Source: Theocolax elegans (Eukaryota > Arthropoda > Insecta > Hymenoptera > Cerocephalidae). Taken from it: 64,000 nt of DNA. The stretch spans positions 40,207,986 through 40,271,985 of the forward strand of contig CM047431.1 in NCBI GenBank assembly GCA_026168455.1, read 5' to 3'. Below, in pieces: positions 38,076-47,651 of the stretch. The first letter of the stretch is position 1. Every line of letters begins with the position of its first letter. The translations under genes and the position numbers were made by a program. The notes under the pieces are model-generated. The model was not told the DNA's origin and searched no databases. It worked only from the letters and a program-made list of their open reading frames with translations.

Positions 38076-41000
38076 ATTTTTAGCAATCAGAAACAGCAAT
38101 AACGATTTTTTCCTGTGCCAAGCTTTACACAACATATACAAAAGTCAAAAGGTCGTGAGAATATTGCGGCTAACCCTCGATGAAACCAGTAATTTATATC
38201 ATACAGATTACGAAGATAACATTTTCTTCGATACTATTTTATCAAACGTACAATTATCCGAAATCAACGGCAAATTCAAACTAAGTAAAACAGAAAAAGC
38301 TCGCATTAAAGAAATTCTTAAATTATCTATAGAAAACGACTTTAATCAAAATCCCACAACCGTAAAACTCTCACTGCCTACATCACAAATAAAGAGCAAA
38401 AATAATCAAGACCCGATCATCAGCCAAGCAGTCGCTAACGACAAATTAGCTCGCTTATGCAAAGAGGAAAATTTATTAAGAAACATAGAAGCCACCAGCA
38501 CACCTAAAAATCCCATAGACGCAGCAAAACCCAAAATTATCTCTGACACCACAGAAAGAAGCACTCAAACCACTTTCGAAATAATAAATAAAAATACTAG
38601 CCCTGCCGCAAACATAAATTTTAATAACGTAAATTCAATTAACAAATCAGTCAAAAACTCCAAAAATGAATCGAGTCAAAACATTATTGATAGCCTCATC
38701 AACAACGAACATGTAAATTTCACAGTAAATGTTTCAAAAAAAGAATCACTTAACAAAAAAGGTCTACATATAGAGATATGGCAAAACGACCAACTACAAC
38801 ATTCGCCTCTAGATAAAAATATTAATGCGTCAAACGTTTCCCAAGACGAACTAGAACCGTCCAAGCCGAGTAATCAAAATATTACACCACCGAAGTGCAG
38901 TCTCACGAGTGCACATGAGTCTTTTAACAAACCGGAGCACAGCGAACGTAAGCATAACGTCAACCATGTAATTATAGAAGAGCTCCCAAACTGTGAGAAA
39001 TTAAGCAATAACGACTCGCCAGACGAAATAATACACTCACCATCCGCTCAGTTCAACAAGAAACCGTGCGAAAATTGCGAAGTTATATCCTCAGAATCAT
39101 ATCAGGATAAAGAAAATACAAATTCAACATATACAGGCAGATTCAGAGTGTACGAACCTGGCGCTGATTGCGCCGAACCACTTGAAAAACTTATACACTC
39201 ACATGATATTCCAGACACTCCACCAGGTAATTGCCTATTTTATTGTTTAATAAAATTATGCAACCTGAACGTCTCAGCCACTCGATTAAGAAGTATACTT
39301 CTTACTTCTCTAGCAATAGAGAATTGCGGCGATCCAGAAGAGACGAAAAGAATTTTAAGTTCAAAAACCATGTATGGAGATGTAGATTGTGTATATGTAT
39401 TCTCACAAGAATTCAAACAAAATATTTGTATACATTACTTCAACGAATTTAACGAAGTATCCTATTGTCATTACATATATAACTCTAATACCGAATATAT
39501 ACATTTACACCTAATAGGAGCACATTTTACCCCATATATAAAAAAGCAAGAAATGAACTTTAACAAATCATCGTTCATAAGCGAGAACGAAAACACAGAG
39601 GAAGAAGATATACCCAAGGCAAGTGCAAGGTCAAGAGCAAATGCTCCTCTAACAACGGGTAGAGATAACACCGATTCGCGAAACTACAATCTCAATAGCG
39701 ATAAGAGTGACGAGAGCAGTTCCATCACACCGACTCATACTAAAAACTCTCTGAATAAATCACTGGCCTCATGCATCGTAAAAAATGCAAGGCCACCGCG
39801 CGAAAAACCACCTTGGGAAATACCGGAAAATGAAGAAATTCCACCATTCACTCATATAAAACTATTACGACTACATCCCTTTCGATACCAAGAAAACCTT
39901 GCATATCTCATGTCCACTGATCTATTTCTAAACACCGAAGTCTTAGGAGCCTTAACCGAAAGACAGTTTATAAATACTTCGCATTTAGAAGATAGGCATT
40001 TTTGCATAGGAGACGTCAACCTAGAGCAACATCACCACGTATTCACCTTACAGGTCTTTATAAAAAACAACATAGATAACAAAGTTTTAAAAGCAGACAT
40101 TAACAAATGCATTAGAAAGCTAAAACACGCATTAATAGAAAACAAAATACGAAGCTTAGGAATAATAAAAGACCTAGCAATGTTATCAGTAAATGAGTGG
40201 CAGTATTTTATTGAACAGTGCAACATTATTTTACAAGGAATAAGAGTTCAAATCGTACTCTTTCTCAACAACCTACCTATTCCCCCCGTAGAAGATCGTT
40301 ATAAATTGATAAAAGAATACCACGAAGCAACTATTGGAGGACACCGAGGTATTCACAAAACGTACAATAAAATTGCCAACGATTTTTACTGGCGTAATAT
40401 GCGCCTGGACGTGAAACAATTTGTTTTAGGATGCGAAGGCTGCCAAGTCAAAAAACTTGTAAGAGTCAAAACAAAATTGCCTTTACTAATAAGTGATACA
40501 CCAAACCGCGCATTCAACAAAATTTCAATAGATTTTTATGGCCCACTTAAAACGACACCTGTTGGAAATAGATACATACTTACAGCTCAATGCTGGTTAA
40601 CGAAGTATATAATTCTTATGCCGACAAAATTTGCAAATGCACAAGAAGTAGCAAGAAACCTAGTAGATAAAGTAATTGCATATTTTGGCCCACCTCAAAT
40701 AATAATCACAGATCAAGGCACAGACTTCCAGAACAAGCTTTTATCAGAATTTGCGAAAATTTTTAAAATAGAAAAATACAATTCCACAGTTTATCACCCT
40801 CAAAGTCAAGGTGGAATAGAACGAATGCACCACACACTTACAGAATACATCAAACAATACGTAAAAAATATAAACAATTGGGACGAATGGATTTCGAGTT
40901 GTCAACACGCGTACAACTGTACTCAGCATGAAGCCACGAACTTCACTCCCCACGAACTCGTATTCGGAGAAAGAGCACGAACTCCATCCAGTTTCCCTCC

Positions 41001-41349
41001 TATAAACAAAATACAAAATTTTGGAGACTATTTGTTTGAATTAAGCAACACCCTCAGTCAAAGCCAAACTCTTGCCGCAATGAATCTCGTGCAAGCCAAA
41101 TACAGATCAAAATTTTACTACGACCGTAAATTAAACACGAAACACTTCCGTGAAGGAGAACAAGTCTTTCTATTAAAAGAACCAAAAATTGGAAAATTTG
41201 GAGACGAGTACAAAGGTACCTATGAGATCGTAAAAATAAATCACAAAAATCACAACGTAACATTACAGAAAGGTAATAAAACCATAACAACTCACATTGA
41301 CAAAATAAAAAGAGCAGCAGCACTCTTAGATCCTCCTCAGGAAACATAA
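37984..41349 (+). pseudogene. pol: Pol part 4: linker, OTU-like cysteine protease domain and integrase
   Basis: This is the 3' part of pol in a third frame, 1121 codons; the ATG at 37984 is probably not a real start. Residues about 30-390 are a Ser/Asn-rich linker without known motifs. Residues about 395-520 resemble an OTU cysteine protease, with GNCLFYCLIK (Cys417), GDVDCVYVFSQEF and AHFTPY (His514). Residues about 775-1000 are integrase: HHCC zinc finger H780, H787, C817, C820 and catalytic Asp850 (SIDFYG), Asp910 (ITDQGTDF) and Glu946 (GGIERM), a DD35E spacing. The tail (HFREGEQVFLL to KIKRAA) fits the GPY-type C-terminal region of Gypsy integrases. The integrase part is intact. It ends in TAA at 41347. 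Confidence 0.88.
39166..39543 (+). other. OTU-like cysteine protease domain within pol
   Basis: Between RNase H and integrase, where Ty3/Gypsy pol normally has only a short connection, the frame encodes about 125 residues with the order of an OTU domain. A Gly-Asn-Cys-Leu-Phe nucleophile motif (Cys codon 39232-39234) is followed by a Gly-Asp motif (MYGDVDCVYVF), a hydrophobic strand (NICIHYF) and a final His-Phe-Thr-Pro-Tyr (His codon 39523-39525). OTU proteins in eukaryotes and viruses usually cleave ubiquitin or ubiquitin-like links. The residue before Gly-Asn-Cys is Pro where Asp is common, so activity is uncertain. Confidence 0.65.
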
Positions 41350-42033
41350 ATTAAGTAAAGTCCTTACAAAAAAATGAAAATTTCTTCGAAATTTTAATTT
41401 TTTTGCGACCCCGGACGCAACCATTATACGAACTAAAAATATTAACAATCCACACTAAAGAGCATCAAAGGCAAAAGAAACATAATCCTCGAATACAAAT
41501 TGACGCACAGATAACCCAATATACTCACTATTTCAGAGCCTAAGTTTATTTACATAATAAATGAAAATTTTCACAAACATAAATCACAAAAAATTTAACA
41601 CACCTCATTGCTGTCAAATAAACTATTGTCAAATCAAAAAAAAAAGAAAGTTAATATAGTATTACAATGTAGAAGTCAAAATCAAAGTAAAACAATTGTT
41701 TTTTCAGTTATGTATCAAAAGCGTCATTTTTAATAATAAAATAATTAGCGCCTACAAGATAAAAATTCCTAAGACAAGAGTAATGCTTATGGTCATATTC
41801 ACAAATAAATGCTTCGAAATTTTTACCTTTTTATAAACCTCTACAATGTAAATTTTCTATCACCTACTTACAAAACAAACATTTTCATACACATTACTAG
41901 CTATACTGTAAACGCCTAGGGTACTTCTAGAATCAGGCATAACAAAAAAAGAAACAAATTAACCTATAAATAAAATAAAAACTATTTCACAAAAAAAAAA
42001 CACCTTATCAACCCCTTTTTTTTCATTTTCCAG
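41350..42033 (+). other. Non-coding gap between pol and env, ending in a splice acceptor-like site
   Basis: The gap is 684 bp, strongly A/T-rich and without usable frames. TTGCGACCCCGGACG near 41404 resembles the sequence next to the 3' LTR (TTGCGACCCAAGGACG at 44813). The end has a long pyrimidine tract and CAG (42012-42033) directly before the env ATG. A gap this long means env is not made by readthrough or frameshifting from pol, so a separate spliced RNA is the natural explanation. Confidence 0.7.
42012..42033 (+). promoter_or_regulatory. Candidate 3' splice acceptor for env
   Basis: A pyrimidine tract (CCCC then eight or nine T, CATTTTC) leads into CAG at 42031-42033, and the env ATG follows at 42034 with no base between. 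Insect retroviruses of the gypsy type make env from a singly spliced RNA. The best donor candidate here is GTAAGTG at 33462. The site is inferred from sequence only. Confidence 0.6.
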
Positions 42034-42339
42034 ATGAAGAGTATCCTTCATTTCCTAATTTTTCTCACTCTACCCACCTGGTCAAGATTAATACTAACAG
42101 GTTATGATTGCGGTAAAAATCATGCCGAATCATCGCTAATTTCCACAAGAGAAATAGGCAACTGTAATTTTGAGGACACAGACCCACAAGTATCTACATT
42201 TAACATACAACTGCTACAACACAGTGACGACGAAGAAATACACACATTAAGTTGCCATATACTAGTTCATAGAAAAAATCGTAACTTGTGGAATGTTTTC
42301 ACACAATTCTATTGTAAATGGAGGAGAAACGACATTTGA
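42034..42339 (+). pseudogene. env: Env part 1: signal peptide and N-terminal region
   Basis: The frame opens with an ATG and a hydrophobic signal peptide of about 17 residues (MKSILHFLIFLTLPTWS), then GYDCG, GNCNFED and FNIQLLQHSDDEE with several Cys. This N-terminal pattern resembles surface glycoproteins of chuviruses (negative-strand RNA viruses of arthropods) and of retroelements that captured them. From about 42280 the related reading lies in the frame of the next part, so residues after about 83 are out of frame. The break is at or next to the A-run 42273-42278. Confidence 0.7.
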
Positions 42340-43237
42340 AAAAGAAATAAGCAAAGACTTATGTTTCGATCTTATTAAATATGGCCAGTTCAAATACAAT
42401 GACCAAATTATAGATAATTTAGTCAAAGAAAAAATTAACAGAATTTCTGTAAATATAGTAGGCGAAAACGATGACTATGGAAAATGCGAAGGAGGCATAT
42501 TCAAATACAAGGAGCACGACTACTCAAACGTAGTGGTAACAGATAGTTTAGAAATACAAATAAGCGATAAAACAAGTGTCGCGAAAATCACACACAACGA
42601 AATTATAATGCCCAATGGTCTCGTCTGTTCGTATTCTGAAGAAAAATGTCTCGACGTAGACAACACTCATTATTTCTGGAAGTACACACCCAGGTCAACA
42701 TGTCAATTTGACGAGTACATCATACTATACGAAGGCCCTGGATCTAAAGTATCCAACGGAAAAGAAACATTATACTTCGGTAATTCAACAAACAGCATTC
42801 AATTTGGTTTGGAAATGAAAGGAAGTTTAACACTATGCGGATTTTTACTTTTAAAAACCGAACACTCTAAATTATTTATTTACGAAAAAACAAACGATAA
42901 TGGTTTTGCCAAAAGAAAATCACTTCGAGTCAATGATATATTACAAAACGCATACTTCAATGCGAAAATATCCTACTTATCAAGACATATAAGAACTCAA
43001 ATGACCTCACTATATATAGACACCTTACACAGCAAATGTCAGCTGGAGCGACAGATAATGTCTACAGCCTTCGCTATGATACACGAGCACCCAGATATTT
43101 TTGCCTTAACGATAATGAAAGAAATAGGCTACATGGCTTATCCAGCAGGAGAAGCTGCATACGTAATAAAATGCACGGAATTTTTATGCAAAATAAGGAA
43201 AACAGAAAATTGTTACGAAGATCTGCCGGTAACCTGA
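42293..43237 (+). pseudogene. env: Env part 2: central ectodomain, chuvirus-like glycoprotein
   Basis: This is the largest env piece (314 codons) and continues the glycoprotein in another frame; the related reading begins a few codons before this ATG (CGMFSHNS context). Cys pairs such as GKCEGG, GLVCSYSEEKC, STCQFDE and TLCGF suggest a disulphide-rich outer domain. A helical stretch follows (HIRTQMTSLYIDTLHSKCQ), then EIGYMAYPAGEAAYVIKC and CYEDLPV. Several N-x-S/T sites are present, for example NST near 42782. The protein should be a type I membrane glycoprotein mediating attachment and fusion. The frame ends at TGA 43235-43237, while the reading continues in the next part from about 43230. 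Confidence 0.68.
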
Positions 43238-43488
43238 ACAATATCTCTCTATTCCTAAAGCCAAAAACAAGAATAGCTACGAAACATAGCATTGCACGGG
43301 ACTGTAACCCAATGTTGCCGACATATTTTTTTATTAACAATTTTTGGCATAAAATTCCGCCCACCTCTGTAGACGTACAACAACCTCAAATAGTAAATCC
43401 CGTTAGTAAGCCAACATGGCATTACAAGGAACTGCAAGATCTTATAAACAGCGGAATCTACACAGAAAAAGAGCTTAATAGAGCATAA
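43231..43488 (+). pseudogene. env: Env part 3: ectodomain segment ended by a premature stop
   Basis: After a one-base break near 43227-43235 the glycoprotein continues in the frame that opened env. It has LFLKPKTRIATKH, CNPMLPTYFF, WHKIPP, PTWHYKEL and NSGIYTEKEL. TAA at 43486-43488 interrupts the frame, but the following codons in the same frame continue the protein, so this is a nonsense change and not the natural end. The frame is open upstream to 43036, but that overlap is a shadow of part 2. Confidence 0.65.
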
Positions 43489-43986
43489 GACCACGTGCTT
43501 TTTCCCATGGAACACACTGCATTCGTATACGAAATCACAAGAAAATTAGCCAACAGATCAACCTTACAAAGTCACGGACATTACGCAAATCTACTAGATG
43601 AAGAGTATCTTGAAAATAAAACAAAATCAATTTTTCACGCATTAGCTTCAGGCATCTATGAATTCGGCATTTACTGCGCCGCAGTAATCGGCATAATCTC
43701 AGCCTGGCAATTTACAGTAGCATTAATAAATGTAATAGTAAGAACCTACACACTACATCAAGCATATGGCTGCAGTCGACGATTACTCGGAGCAATTTTC
43801 AGCTCACTAACTCATTTATTTCTAAACCTGTCAAATCAAACACAACAAAACACTTCAAACAACAATGACTCTAGTGAAGCAAGCGATTCAGAAGAACGTG
43901 TGCCTGTACACACGATCCGTATGCAACCAGCGAGAAGATCCTTAAGTGTACCAAGACACGTCAGATTCCAAGATACAATAGAATAA
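43489..43986 (+). pseudogene. env: Env part 4: membrane-proximal region, transmembrane segment and tail
   Basis: This piece is in the same frame as part 3, directly after the stop. It starts DHVLFPMEH and has a helical stretch. One transmembrane segment of about 22-25 residues follows (FGIYCAAVIGIISAWQF to ALINVIV, nt about 43663-43740), then a tail with RTYTLHQAYGC, RRLLGAIFSSLTHLFLNL and a polar Ser/Asn/Arg-rich end (RRSLSVPRHVRFQDTIE). The frame ends at TAA 43984-43986. Placement and topology fit the C-terminus of a type I viral glycoprotein. An ATG inside (43507) is probably not used. Confidence 0.68.
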
Positions 43987-44828
43987 ACAAGCAAACTAAC
44001 AATCAAACCTAAATGTACTAAGGAAAATAAAAAAAAAATAAAAAAAAGAAAAATTTCCATTTAAATCAATCCTTTCCATCTACCTTGAAATTCATTTTAT
44101 TTAAATGTTATTTAATGACAAATAAAGAAAACAAAAAAAAAGAAGAATATGTTTACACTAATAGCCTAGAATTCTACAATCACCCTATGCGTAAAACAAA
44201 AAAATCAACAACAAGAAACAACTAACACACTATCAACAACAAAAAAGAAAACCAAAGAAAAGATAAATTTTCCGTAAAATATAAGCAAATTTCATGTCAA
44301 ATAAAAAGGTAATTGTTAACAAAAAATCGTATTTAAAACAAAAAAAAACCTAAAGCATTACTCAAATCAGAAATTTATTGTAAGTAAATCACCCCCCCCC
44401 CCCTAATCCATGTAAGCTTATGTTTCAGAAGGCAGATATTCTCAAAAATAAATAATCAAGCGATCAAAAAAAATAAAAGACTCATCAACTAAGTTCTTCA
44501 TAACTTCATAAAAGTACATACATATATATTAATAATCAGACACAAACACACTAACAAATATTGTCAACACAAGCGCTTTGATAAAGAATTAATAAAATTA
44601 AATAAGTAAATAAATAAATAAATAATAACAACGTACATTTACAAGCAGAATAATAACAAATTTTTATGTATTATATTATACACGATATACACGCAATTCA
44701 CACTAAAAACAATCTCTAGATTTAAATAAACAAACAAACAAATACAGAAGCATAAATCACAGAAATGATCCACCATCACACCGAATTGTATAAGTCCTCG
44801 AGGACGAGGACGTTGCGACCCAAGGACG
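43987..44828 (+). other. 3' untranslated region of the retrotransposon
   Basis: The stretch of 842 bp between env and the 3' LTR is A/T-rich with many A-runs, a run of 12 C at 44392-44403 and TAAA/CAAA-type simple repeats near 44598-44630 and 44728-44742. No coding frame of interest is present on either strand. Confidence 0.75.
44799..44828 (+). other. Candidate polypurine tract region before the 3' LTR
   Basis: CGAGGACGAGGACG at 44799-44812 is the only purine-rich run near the 3' LTR, and CAAGGACG at 44821-44828 directly abuts it. Neither is a long clean purine tract, so the plus-strand primer cannot be fixed from sequence. TTGCGACCC between them recurs near 41404 after pol. Confidence 0.35.
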
Positions 44829-45093
44829 TGTTACGGACCTGACCAGAGGTCCGCAACGTTACTTCATCTCACGGTGCATCTCCGCGAGATAAGCACCTGC
44901 AAGCTGCGTCAGCAGAGTCCGAACGACGAGTACGAAGACGCTCTTAATATAAGCAGTCTCACGTTAGATCATGTGAAGAACAGACGTGTCTGAATAAATG
45001 CCTGTATAACCATAACGATAATTATTTAATTGACCACACCCGATCCCAATAGATCCTATTGGTAAGAGAATCGACACCTTTACGCCCGTAACA
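44829..45093 (+). repeat. 3' long terminal repeat (265 bp)
   Basis: Same ends as the 5' LTR (TGTTACGG...CCGTAACA), with the TATA-like box at 44944-44953 and AATAAA at 44993-44998, which should direct polyadenylation of the element's RNA. It has a 34-bp block (44861-44894, starting ACTTCATCTC) where the 5' LTR has only GCA. I see no other difference between the two LTRs. Confidence 0.95.
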
Positions 45094-45097
45094 ATAT
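45094..45097 (+). repeat. Target-site duplication ATAT, right copy
   Basis: ATAT follows the CA end of the 3' LTR and matches 32846-32849. The satellite continues in phase with GCATTTGAATTC. Confidence 0.9.
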
Positions 45098-46083
45098 GCA
45101 TTTGAATTCAATCCAACCCGGCTATGGTACGAAATCTTAAAAAAATAAAAATTTCGACTTCTTAGCCGTCTTATGCGTGCTGCGTGTAAATATGCATATG
45201 AATTCAATCCACCCGGCAAAGGAGCGCATTCTCAAAAAATGAAAAATTTCGATTTCATAGACGGTCTATGCGTGTATTTACGTGTAAATATGCATTTGAA
45301 TTGAATCCACCCGGCTATGGAACGAAATCTTAAAAAAATAAAAATTTCGACTTCTTAGACGGTTTATGCGTGTATTTACGTGTAAATATGCATTTGAATT
45401 CAATCCACACGGCAAGGGAGCGAAATCATAAAAAATGAAAAATTTCGACTTCTTAGACGGTTTATGCGTGTATTTATGTGTAAATATGCATTTGAGTCAA
45501 TCCAACCCGGCTATGGAACGAAATCTTAAAAAAATAAAAATTTCGACTTCATAGCCGGCTTATGCGTGTATTTACATGTAAATATGCATTTGAATTCAAT
45601 CCAACCCGGCTATGGTACGAAATCTTAAAAAAATAAAAATTTCGACTTCTTAGCCGTCTTATGCGTGTATCTGCGTGTAAATATGCATATGAATTCAATC
45701 CACCCGGCAAAGGAGCGCATTCTCAAAAAATGAAAAATTTCGATTTCATAGACGGTCTATGCGTGTATTTACGTGTAAATATGCATTTGAATTGAATCCA
45801 CCCGGCTATGGAACGAAATCTTAAAAAAATAAAAATTTCGACTTCTTAGACGGTTTATGCGTGTATTTACGTGTAAATATGCATTTGAATTCAATCCACA
45901 CGGCAAGGGAGCGAAATCATAAAAAATGAAAAATTTCGACTTCTTAGACGGTTTATGCGTGTATTTATGTGTAAATATGCATTTGAGTCAATCCAACCCG
46001 GCTATGGAACGAAATCTTAAAAAAATAAAAATTTCGACTTCATAGCCGGCTTATGCGTGTATTTACATGTAAATATGCATTTG
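45094..46083 (+). repeat. Two copies of a 490-bp higher-order unit
   Basis: The monomer with AAATTTCGATTTCATAGACGG occurs at about 45240 and again 490 bp later. The intervening monomers match in order and in private variants (TGCATATGAATTC, AATTGAATCC, GTATTTATGTG, CTTCATAGCCGG). The first copy starts directly at the retrotransposon junction. Confidence 0.8.
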
Positions 46084-46681
46084 AATTCAATCCAACCCGG
46101 CTATGGAACGAAATCTTAAAAAAATAAAAATTTCGACATCTTAGCCGGCTTATGCGTGTATTTACGTGTAAATATGCATTTGAATTCAATCCACCCGGCT
46201 AGGAACGAAATCTTAAAAAAATAAAAATTTCGCCTTTTTAGCCGGCTTATGCGTGTATTTACATGTAAATATGCATTTGAATTCAATCCAACCCGGCTAT
46301 GGAACGAAATCTTAAAAAAATTAAAATTTCGACTTCTTAGCCGTCTTATGCGTGTATTTGCGTGTAAATATGCATTTGAATTCAATCCACCCGGCAAGAA
46401 GGAAAATCTAAAATAATGAAAAATTTCGACTTCTTAAACAGTTTATGCGTGCTTACGTGTAAATATGCATTTGAATTCAATCCACCCGGCCATGGAACGA
46501 AATCTTAAAAAAATTAAAATTTCGACTTCTTAGACGGTTTATGCGTGTATTTACGTGTAAATATGCATTTGAATTCAATCCACCCGGCTAGGAACGAAAT
46601 CTTAAAAAAATAAAAATTTCGACTTCTTAACCGGCTTATGCGTGTATTTACGTGTAAATATGCATTTGAATTCAATCCACC

Positions 46682-47651
46682 CGGCAAGAAGGAAAATCTA
46701 AAATAATGAAAAATTTCGACTTCTTAAACAGTTTATGCGTGCTTACGTGTAAATATGCATTTGAATCCAATCCACCCGGCCATGGAACGAAATCTTAAAA
46801 AAATTAAAATTTCGACATCTTAGCCGGCTTATGCGTGTATTAACGTGTAAATATGCATTTGAATTCAATCCACACGGCAAGGGAGCAAAATCTAAAAAAA
46901 TGAAAAATTTCGACTTCTTAGACGGTTTATGCGTGTATTTACGTGTAAATATGCATTTGAATTCAATCCACCCGGCGATGGAACGAAATCTTAAAAAAAT
47001 AAAAATTTCGACTTCTTAGACGGTTTATGCGTGTATTTACGTGTAAATATGCATTTGAATTCAATCCACCCGGCTAGGAACGAAATCTTAAAAAAATAAA
47101 AATTTCGACTTCTTAGCCGGCTTATGCGTGTATTACGTGTAAATATGCATTTGAATTCAATCCACCCGGCAAGAAGGAAAATCTAACATAATGAAAAATT
47201 TCGACTTCTTAAACAGTTTATGCGTGCTTACGTGTAAATATGCATTTGAATCCAATCCACCCGGCCATGGAACGAAATCTTAAAAAAATTAAAATTTCGA
47301 CATCTTAGCCGGCTTATGCGTGTATTAACGTGTAAATATGCATTTGAATTCAATCCACACGGCAAGGGAGCAAAATCTAAAAAAATGAAAAATTTCGACT
47401 TCTTAGACGGTTTATGCGTGTATTTACGTGTAAATATGCATTTGAATTCAATCCACCCGGCGATGGAACGAAATCTTAAAAAAATAAAAATTTCGACTTC
47501 TTAGACGGTTTATGCGTGTATTTACGTGTAAATATGCATTTGAATTCAATCCACCCGGCTAGGAACGAAATCTTAAAAAAATAAAAATTTCGACTTCTTA
47601 GCCGGCTTATGCGTGTATTTACATGTAAATATGCATTTGAATTCAATCCAC
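46682..47651 (+). repeat. Two copies of a 485-bp higher-order unit
   Basis: CGGCAAGAAGGAAAATCTAA occurs at about 46682, 47167 and 47652. The monomers between match in order, including the private variants TTGAATCCAATCC and GTGTATTAACG. The period is exactly five 97-bp monomers, which fixes the monomer length in clean sequence. Confidence 0.85.

Larger units (their letters stand above)
32850..45093 (+). mobile_element. Ty3/Gypsy LTR retrotransposon with OTU-like domain and envelope gene, nested in the satellite
   Basis: A 12244-bp element is bounded by LTRs with 8-bp terminal inverted repeats TGTTACGG/CCGTAACA and an ATAT duplication. All genes are on the plus strand: gag, pol (protease, RT, RNase H, OTU-like domain, integrase) and env. 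The RT and integrase motifs (YLDD, FLGFTGYYRRFI, DD35E, HHCC) are of the Ty3/Gypsy type. Gag is intact, but pol and env are broken. The LTRs are identical apart from one block difference, so insertion was recent. The OTU-like domain and the chuvirus-like env are unusual for this group. Codon usage is A/T-rich, as expected in a low-GC host. Confidence 0.95.

Noticed and set aside
37733..38086. Minus-strand frame of 117 codons, rich in Phe
   Set aside because: It is a shadow of the A-rich pol strand, with no motif or start context.
39231..39452. Plus-strand frame of 73 codons inside the OTU-like region
   Set aside because: It overlaps the OTU-like reading in another frame, and the latter has the conserved motifs.
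43036..43230. Upstream part of the env part 3 frame
   Set aside because: Over this stretch the frame of env part 2 has the glycoprotein pattern; the other frame is a shadow.
44392..44403. Run of 12 C before the 3' LTR as a polypurine tract on the other strand
   Set aside because: It lies more than 400 bp from the LTR and is on the wrong strand for plus-strand priming.
32850..45093. Classical gypsy-type errantivirus
   Set aside because: Gag has two zinc knuckles, pol carries an extra OTU-like domain and env does not look like the baculovirus-F type, so I call it only Ty3/Gypsy with an envelope gene.
47000..47097. CENP-B-box-like site around TTTCGACTTCTTAGACGG
   Set aside because: TTCG and CGG are present, but the fixed A and the CGGG spacing of the known box are not matched.
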